A DNA stretch of 64,000 nucleotides from NCBI RefSeq assembly GCF_037646455.1, contig NZ_JBBIXN010000003.1, positions 1 to 64,000 on the forward strand, in the 5' to 3' direction. Numbering within the stretch: the first letter of the stretch is position 1; each line of letters begins with the position of its first letter. This DNA is from Draconibacterium mangrovi_A (lineage in GTDB: Bacteria > Bacteroidota > Bacteroidia > Bacteroidales > Prolixibacteraceae). The notes beneath the pieces were generated by a model that saw nothing but the letters and a program-made list of their open reading frames with translations, did not search any database and was not told where the DNA came from. The position numbers and the translations under genes were made by a program. This document shows, piece after piece, positions 59,165 through 64,000 of this stretch.

Positions 59165-60061
59165 ATGAAAAGTATTTTTACAATCGCTGCAATTCTGGCT
59201 TCGGCCATTCTGTTAACCTCTGCTGTATTGTTTACCGACATTCCACAGGATCCACCTAAAAAAGGGAAAAAGCACATTAATTTGGTACGTGTGGATGATA
59301 ACGGGAAAAAAGTAGAAATTGATACCGTGCTTGAAGCCAACCAGGTTTTTGTATGGAACGGTGATACCATTGGGAAAGACGGAGGTTTGAAATGGGTGAG
59401 CGAAAATGGAGATTTTGATTTCGACATGGACATGGATTTTGACGTGAAAACCGATGGAAAACACAAGGTAATTGTTATGAAATCGGGAGATGCAACTGCT
59501 CCGATGGTATACGAATTCAAAACCGACGACGATTCGACCAAACAATATCGCGTTAAAGTGATTGCCAGCGACGACGGTGAGAACGTTAATGTAATGAAAT
59601 GTCATGCCGACAGCGATGAGGATGTATTTTTTGGAGCACCACCGGCACCGCATAAAATGATGTTTATTGGCGATCGCAAAAAGGGAAACGTGATCGACTT
59701 GAGTGATCCGGGTATTATTTCGTACGAGAAAAAGGAGTTGAAAGACGGCAAGGAAAAGATCGTTATCGTTCGCGAAAAACCTTCAGAAGAAGATATTGAA
59801 ATGAATGAGGAGATTATCATTCAAGGTGCGCCAATGATGCATGGTGCTCATCCTCAGATTGAAAAACGCATAAAGGTAATAGCCGGCGACGATGGCAAAG
59901 TCGAAATTCTTGAAGACGGTGATGTTTGGAGTGTTGAAGATATGGAAGAGGGTGAAAAAGTCATCGAAAAAGACGGGAAGAAAATCGTGATCAAAAAAAT
60001 AAAGGAAGGCGACGAAGTTAAAGTTAACGTCGAAGTAGAAGAAAAAGAAGAAGAGAATTAA
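59165..60061 (+). CDS. Secreted, highly charged Asp/Glu/Lys-rich protein
   Basis: 298 residues. Signal peptide (IFTIAAILASAILLTSAVLF, about 4-23). The mature protein alternates acidic and basic patches, with repeating beta-like units such as HINLVRVDDNGKKVEIDTV, KHKVIVMKSGDATAPMVYEF, and a C-terminal EKDGKKIVIKKIKEGDEVKV tail ending in poly-Glu. The mid-part has DFDMDMDFDVKTDGK. No domain is recognised; it may bind cations or the cell surface. Divergent from the kinase operon with a shared promoter region, so it is probably a target or partner of that two-component system. Ends at a bidirectional terminator. Confidence 0.72.
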   Translation: MKSIFTIAAILASAILLTSAVLFTDIPQDPPKKGKKHINLVRVDDNGKKVEIDTVLEANQVFVWNGDTIGKDGGLKWVSENGDFDFDMDMDFDVKTDGKHKVIVMKSGDATAPMVYEFKTDDDSTKQYRVKVIASDDGENVNVMKCHADSDEDVFFGAPPAPHKMMFIGDRKKGNVIDLSDPGIISYEKKELKDGKEKIVIVREKPSEEDIEMNEEIIIQGAPMMHGAHPQIEKRIKVIAGDDGKVEILEDGDVWSVEDMEEGEKVIEKDGKKIVIKKIKEGDEVKVNVEVEEKEEEN

Positions 60062-60080
60062 ACAGCAAAAACAGAAACCC

Positions 60081-60114
60081 AAAAGCCGGTTACCTGAAAA
60101 GGCAGCCGGCTTTT
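60081..60114. terminator. Bidirectional terminator
   Basis: AAAAGCCGG (60081-60089) pairs with CCGGCTTTT (60106-60114); inside, CCT pairs with AGG around a GAAA tetraloop. It is followed by TTCTTATTTA on the plus strand and preceded by the complementary A-run. It serves the charged protein gene and the convergent NTF2-like gene. Confidence 0.82.
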
Positions 60115-60119
60115 CTTAT

Positions 60120-60575
60120 TTATTGATGTGCATATCCGTCCGGCTGAATTGGCGTGCTCTGAATAAAAGCGATTAACCAATCTCCTTTCACTTTCTGAAC
60201 AACATAGTTTTCTAAAGCTGTTATGTGCATCTTATCGTTTCCCGAGATGATATCTATATTAAACTCTAAAATTATCAAGCCCGATTTTCCATTAAATCTG
60301 GAACGCATAACTTCCATATTATATTTAAATTCGGAACCCTCAAATTCTTTAAGCATCGCTAAAAATTCATCGAGATTTTTGTAATACATTCCGTTGTCGA
60401 TAACACAGAAATCTTCCGTGCAGAAATCGCCTACTTTTGCGTAAGCAAAGTCAGACATGGCTTTGTAAAAGCCATTGATGGAATTCATGGCTGCTTCTTC
60501 GTTTGTGCTTTTGGGAGCAGTTGTAAACCCGCAAAGCAGGACAATCAGTGTGAATAGAGACAAAATTTTTTTCAT
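60120..60575 (-). CDS. Exported NTF2/SnoaL-like protein
   Basis: 151 residues. Signal peptide (ILSLFTLIVLLCGFTTA, about 20). The mature part has the NTF2-like layout: INGFYKAMSDFAYAKVGDFC (helix plus lead-in), VIDNGMYYKNLDEFLAMLK, and beta strands SGLIILEFNIDIIS, MHITALENYVVQKVKGDWLIAF. Members fold as a cone-shaped pocket and include enzymes and carriers; substrate unknown. Convergent with the charged protein gene, which shares a terminator. Confidence 0.72.
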   Translation of the reverse strand: MKKILSLFTLIVLLCGFTTAPKSTNEEAAMNSINGFYKAMSDFAYAKVGDFCTEDFCVIDNGMYYKNLDEFLAMLKEFEGSEFKYNMEVMRSRFNGKSGLIILEFNIDIISGNDKMHITALENYVVQKVKGDWLIAFIQSTPIQPDGYAHQ

Positions 60576-60739
60576 AAGGCTTATTTTTTTGGTGTGCCGG
60601 ATTCTACGAGAAACTTGCCAAAAAGTTCAATTCATTCAGGATTGTTGTTTATACGTATTCATTATCTAAAAATTCCGGCCGGTCATCTTCATCAAAAATC
60701 TCTATCTTCGGACATAATCACTGAAATTTAAACGGAATC

Positions 60740-61399
60740 ATGAAATCAAAAAAATTGATGCTCTTAATTATGCTGTGCGTTGTTGTGGTAACTTCGTTGC
60801 AGGCACAACCGACTTGGAAAAATTTGTTCGAAGATGATTTGTCGAATGCTGCATACAAAGAAGGAGTTTGGAGAACTGAGAACGGTGTGTTAACGGCAAG
60901 CGAAGATGAATGTATCTGGACCGTTGATGACTACGATAATTTTGTTTTGGAACTGGAATTCAAAACAGCCGAAGGAACAAATAGTGGTGTCATTGTGTAT
61001 TGCACCGATACCGAGAACTGGATCCCCAATTCCGTTGAAATACAAATTGCCGATGACTATGCAGAGCAATGGGCAACGGCCGATAAAACCTGGCAGTGTG
61101 GCGCTATTTTCGGACATTTAGCAGCCAGCGAAAGCCGCGTTAAAAAACCGGGTAAATGGAATAAGATGTTAGTGAGGTGTCAGGATCAGAATATCACCGT
61201 TGAATTAAATGGAAAAACCGTTACCGAGATGGACATGGCACTTTGGACCAGCGGAACGAAGAATCCGGACGGTACAGACATTCCTTCGTGGCTAAGTACT
61301 CCGTTTGCCGAATTAGCAACCAAAGGCAAAATTGGTTTTCAGGGAAAACATGCCGGCGCACCAATTTGGTTTAAGAACATCAGAATTAAAGCGTTGTAG
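60740..61399 (+). CDS. DUF1080 (3-keto-disaccharide hydrolase-like) exported protein
   Basis: 219 residues. Signal peptide (LMLLIMLCVVVVTSLQA, about 22). DUF1080 beta-jelly-roll signature: PTWKNLFEDDLSNAAYKEGVW, VLTASEDECIWTVDDYDNFVLELEFKTAEGTNSGVIVYC (split) and NKMLVRCQDQNITVELNGKTVTEMDM, ending GKIGFQGKHAGAPIWFKNIRIK. The domain occurs in sugar-processing gene clusters and some members act on 3-keto sugars. It lies next to a GH78-like gene and a CE15-like gene on the opposite strand. Confidence 0.88.
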   Translation: MKSKKLMLLIMLCVVVVTSLQAQPTWKNLFEDDLSNAAYKEGVWRTENGVLTASEDECIWTVDDYDNFVLELEFKTAEGTNSGVIVYCTDTENWIPNSVEIQIADDYAEQWATADKTWQCGAIFGHLAASESRVKKPGKWNKMLVRCQDQNITVELNGKTVTEMDMALWTSGTKNPDGTDIPSWLSTPFAELATKGKIGFQGKHAGAPIWFKNIRIKAL

Positions 61400-61424
61400 T
61401 ACTTTGTAACGAAATCAACGCCTT

Positions 61425-63203
61425 TTACCGAATAATTTTAATCCCGTCAGGAGCCTCGATTTTTGTTTCAATAGTCCCGTTTGCCTGTTGAGTATGTTTT
61501 ACTTTAACCACACCCAGTGGTGTTGGAAAACTGCCTTCTGCCCATTCCAAGTTTCCAAGGTGTGGATCTATTATTAGTGTTTTACATCCCGGCTCCACCA
61601 CTTTTATGCCCAGTACATTCTCGGTAAGCCATGCGGTTACTCCCGACGACCAGCCGTGGCAAAGGCTATGGCGGTAACTCGGATAACAATATGCTCCAAA
61701 TGACCCATGAATGTCGTTCATCCCTTCGGGTGTAAACTCATCGAGGCGGGCAGAATTCTCCATCCACTCAACATTAAAATCTTCCCAAAAAGTGGTGGCA
61801 CCCATGTCGAGCATTCCGCCCCAGTAATCGCTGATGATTTCGAGCGCCTGATCGTACATGCCGGCCATGGCCAGTGCATCTAGCATGTAAAGGCCGTAAA
61901 ACGTGGAAAAACGCTTTGCTCCGTCAACCGCAATTACATCTTCACAAGCCTTGGCAGGATCTAAAATTCCTGCAACGGCCATTAATGCAGCAGCTTGTTT
62001 CAAATCGTTGTGCCCTTTCACTTTTCGGTTCAGTTTTTCAATGGAAGAGTTACATTGTTGGACTGCATCCGGCGCATCCAGAATTTCACACAATTTACGG
62101 GCATCTTCCAGCGCCCAGAGCAGTAGTGCACGGTAACCGGCTTCCACACCTTCTGCGTTTGGAGTAGAAGGCCAATCCAAAAAACGAAAACGGCTTAAGG
62201 TTTCCGTGCCGTCATCTTCTATTTTTGAATCGATCAGGTCAATCAGACCCACAATATAATCCCGGTGTTGTTTCAGGTAATTCAAGTCACCATTTTGCAT
62301 GTACCAGTCGTGGTGAATAATAAGGTACCACATCGAGTAGGAACTCATGCCGTTCATCCAGCTCGGGAGCGGGTATTGTTCACAAGCCAAATCAAGGCTT
62401 CGGGGAACGACTTCGTTGTAGCCAAAAACTTTTGTAATGGTTTTTAACTCCGGGTGAAAATCGCCCAGCCACACCAGCCGGTCGCGTTTAATACCATCCC
62501 AAAGGTATTCCTGCATGTTCAAATGGGTAGTATAGGCACCGGTCATCCAGATTTTATTCAGTCGGTCGTCGCTGCTTTGAAAAGAACCGAGATAGGGGAT
62601 GTCGCGGTAACGCAAAATGGCACTGGCTTCTTTCAGGTTGATGGTAGTATTGGGCTGCAACAGATCAATGCGAACAAAGCGAAAACCGGTGTTCCCAATT
62701 TCAATAAGCCCTGTACGCGGTATTTCCATTACAATGTCCCGCTTGGCATGGTCGTCGGTTGAGAAACCCATTAACCAGTCTGAGTTAAATGTCTGGCTGT
62801 TTGCTTCTCCGACCGATTCCCCAAAACGGATCCGGACCAGCGAAGGTTCGCGGCGCGAGGAACCTCCCATCACCAGTTGTAGTCCCCCGTGAAGTTCTTT
62901 CCCATAATCAAGCAAAATGGAAGCCGTGTCATTATCCGTGCTTTTCATGGAGCAAAAGATCTTTCGTTGACTCATTTCCGACTGGCTGTTTCCCATTTTC
63001 AACAACACTTCAGTATTGCTGATAAGTTCTCCGCTCTGATCGGATATCCACATAACACGTTGCGGAGAAATAAAAACACGTGTCAATTCATCTTTTCTGG
63101 CAAGGTCTTCATATTCAGGCCCAAATACGGGCGGTAATTGTCCGAAACAGTTTGTCTGCAGCAGAACTGTAAATACTAAAGCGAATATTATTCCTGATTT
63201 CAT
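61425..63203 (-). CDS. GH78-like alpha-L-rhamnosidase family enzyme
   Basis: 592 residues from Met79 of the open frame (63203), the only start with a clear signal peptide (IIFALVFTVLLQTNCFGQ, about 20). N-terminal beta domains (about 30-200), then the (alpha/alpha)6 barrel. The GH78 catalytic region is present: EYLWDGIKRDRLVWLGDF (about 225-242), and SMWYLIIHHDWYMQNGD, WPSTPNAEGVEAGY, SFGAYCYPSYRHSLCHGWSSG follow. This predicts an exported enzyme that removes rhamnose or a similar sugar. Its stop is 25 bp from the convergent DUF1080 gene. The CE15-like gene upstream ends 28 bp before its start, so the two are an operon. Confidence 0.85.
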   Translation of the reverse strand: MKSGIIFALVFTVLLQTNCFGQLPPVFGPEYEDLARKDELTRVFISPQRVMWISDQSGELISNTEVLLKMGNSQSEMSQRKIFCSMKSTDNDTASILLDYGKELHGGLQLVMGGSSRREPSLVRIRFGESVGEANSQTFNSDWLMGFSTDDHAKRDIVMEIPRTGLIEIGNTGFRFVRIDLLQPNTTINLKEASAILRYRDIPYLGSFQSSDDRLNKIWMTGAYTTHLNMQEYLWDGIKRDRLVWLGDFHPELKTITKVFGYNEVVPRSLDLACEQYPLPSWMNGMSSYSMWYLIIHHDWYMQNGDLNYLKQHRDYIVGLIDLIDSKIEDDGTETLSRFRFLDWPSTPNAEGVEAGYRALLLWALEDARKLCEILDAPDAVQQCNSSIEKLNRKVKGHNDLKQAAALMAVAGILDPAKACEDVIAVDGAKRFSTFYGLYMLDALAMAGMYDQALEIISDYWGGMLDMGATTFWEDFNVEWMENSARLDEFTPEGMNDIHGSFGAYCYPSYRHSLCHGWSSGVTAWLTENVLGIKVVEPGCKTLIIDPHLGNLEWAEGSFPTPLGVVKVKHTQQANGTIETKIEAPDGIKIIR

Positions 63204-63231
63204 CGGTAGATTTGATTTGTCAGTCGATTTG

Positions 63232-64000
63232 TTACTTGGTTTTTGAAAAATGCATGTCCATAAATTGTAGGAAAATATGGTAATCGCCGGGCATGGCTCC
63301 ATGTCCTCCTTCGTGCATAAAATAGCCCAGATCGTGCAGGATCGGAACATTGGCAGCCGGCATCGTCTCGGTTCCCAATCCTTTCTTTCCAAGTAGTTCA
63401 TAAACGGGCTCAGCCGCCACTGCTGCCAGGAACTCACCTTTCGGATCCGACCAGTTGTCAGCCGTTCCCGTTTGCAGCAAAAGCGGTCGGGGAGCCATCA
63501 AAGCAACTAACATGTGCGCATCCACCGGCGACTGACCGGGATCATCGCCATATTTTGCCCGGTTTCCGCAGAACTGGTAAAAAAACCTCGTTGAATCGGT
63601 CATGTGTTTGATCGTCTCTCCATATTCTCGCCTCGAAATCGCTGCTCCTCCTTCACCCGAACAACTGGCAATGACCATCCCGAAACGCGGATCGTGTGCG
63701 CCGGCCCACAAAACCGTTTTTCCTAAACGGGAAATACCAAAAAGGGCTACCTTTTTTGAATCGATCCCGCTGTCCGTTTCCATGTAATCCATGGTGCAGC
63801 TAAGTCCCCAGGCCCAGGCAGCTATGGCGCCCCATTCATCAGGAGCAGGATATTTTGTTTCTTTCTTCAGGTGATAGCCTCTGATGCCATAAGAAATGCC
63901 TTTTGCAAAATCGGGCTCGATATCGCCGTAATATATTGTGGCAAATCCATAGCCTGCAGCGATGAATTTTTCTGCATCCATCCTTCCGAATGTCATTCCA
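63232..64000 (-). CDS. CE15-like glucuronoyl esterase, cut by the window edge
   Basis: About 254 visible C-terminal residues; the start lies beyond 64000. The alpha/beta-hydrolase catalytic serine is in GISRLGK (family form GCSRxGK), followed by SCSGEGGAAISRREYGETI, which is the CE15 signature around the next loop. The C-terminal catalytic His is in GGHGAMPGDYHIFLQFMDMHF. Enzymes of this family cleave ester bonds between 4-O-methyl-glucuronic acid of xylan and lignin alcohols, and marine relatives act on algal polysaccharides. It heads the operon with the GH78-like gene. Confidence 0.85.
   Translation of the reverse strand, partial: GMTFGRMDAEKFIAAGYGFATIYYGDIEPDFAKGISYGIRGYHLKKETKYPAPDEWGAIAAWAWGLSCTMDYMETDSGIDSKKVALFGISRLGKTVLWAGAHDPRFGMVIASCSGEGGAAISRREYGETIKHMTDSTRFFYQFCGNRAKYGDDPGQSPVDAHMLVALMAPRPLLLQTGTADNWSDPKGEFLAAVAAEPVYELLGKKGLGTETMPAANVPILHDLGYFMHEGGHGAMPGDYHIFLQFMDMHFSKTK

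Noticed and set aside
1..64000. CRISPR arrays, anti-phage systems, integrases or transposases
   Set aside because: No regularly spaced direct repeats and no cas, restriction, toxin-antitoxin, integrase or transposase protein could be recognised in any frame.

Overview
The window reads as a chromosomal segment of a Bacteroidota bacterium, most likely of the Bacteroidales/Marinilabiliales side. The reasons are the density of Bacteroidota-specific families (DUF4252, DUF4270, DUF4271, DUF4296, a CorC/GldE-like protein next to LptC, type III pantothenate kinase), many short lipoproteins, weak or absent Shine-Dalgarno sequences, and repeated TAnnTTTG promoter elements of the Bacteroidota primary sigma factor. 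Most of it is ordinary housekeeping DNA. There is no rRNA, tRNA, prophage, CRISPR array or complete insertion sequence.

Layout. 0-9 kb: a Rho-N-like small protein; a divergent lipid pair (diacylglycerol kinase family and App1-type phosphatase); a coiled-coil lipoprotein; a bacterial eRF1-like (baeRF) protein; YifB/ComM ATPase; a VF530 protein; a secreted ankyrin-repeat protein with a beta-rich C-terminus, coupled to a lipoprotein. 9-17 kb: pyrophosphatase, rnpA, hemD, DUF4271, a tRNA-dihydrouridine synthase, polA and queD. 17-21 kb: MntP, then an ECF sigma / membrane anti-sigma / DUF4252 operon, then a DUF4270 lipoprotein. 21-31.5 kb: a GT5 N-lobe-only 'glycogen synthase', panC-panD, an AT-rich patch with two small immunity-like genes, the heptose-1-P adenylyltransferase gene, radA, and the operon DUF4296-amidohydrolase-dusB-YkvA. 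This stretch ends with an intergenic region holding a textbook sigma-54 promoter and a strong terminator about 150 nt apart, then TauE/SafE and a methyltransferase.

31.5-46 kb is mostly minus-strand. It holds an unknown exported protein, an FKBP isomerase, a lipoprotein, an aldo/keto reductase broken by one in-frame stop, and a long run nadB-nadC-coaX-OMP-TPR-lptC-CorC-PpiD-like. This run puts NAD and CoA synthesis next to envelope biogenesis. 46-52 kb is a three-gene RND efflux operon closed by a 16-bp perfect terminator stem. 52-60 kb has an MBL hydrolase, a nitrilase, a MazG-like protein, an SDR and a small barrel protein. It also has a histidine kinase/OmpR-type regulator pair, divergent from a highly charged exported protein; four helically phased TTAAC repeats sit between them. 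60-64 kb ends in carbohydrate-active genes: DUF1080, a GH78-like alpha-L-rhamnosidase and a CE15-like glucuronoyl esterase cut by the window edge.

The signals I consider most worth following are the sigma-54-driven short transcript at about 29.71-29.88 kb and the phased-repeat regulatory region at about 59.06-59.13 kb. Functional statements come from recognising sequence motifs by eye; no database search was run.
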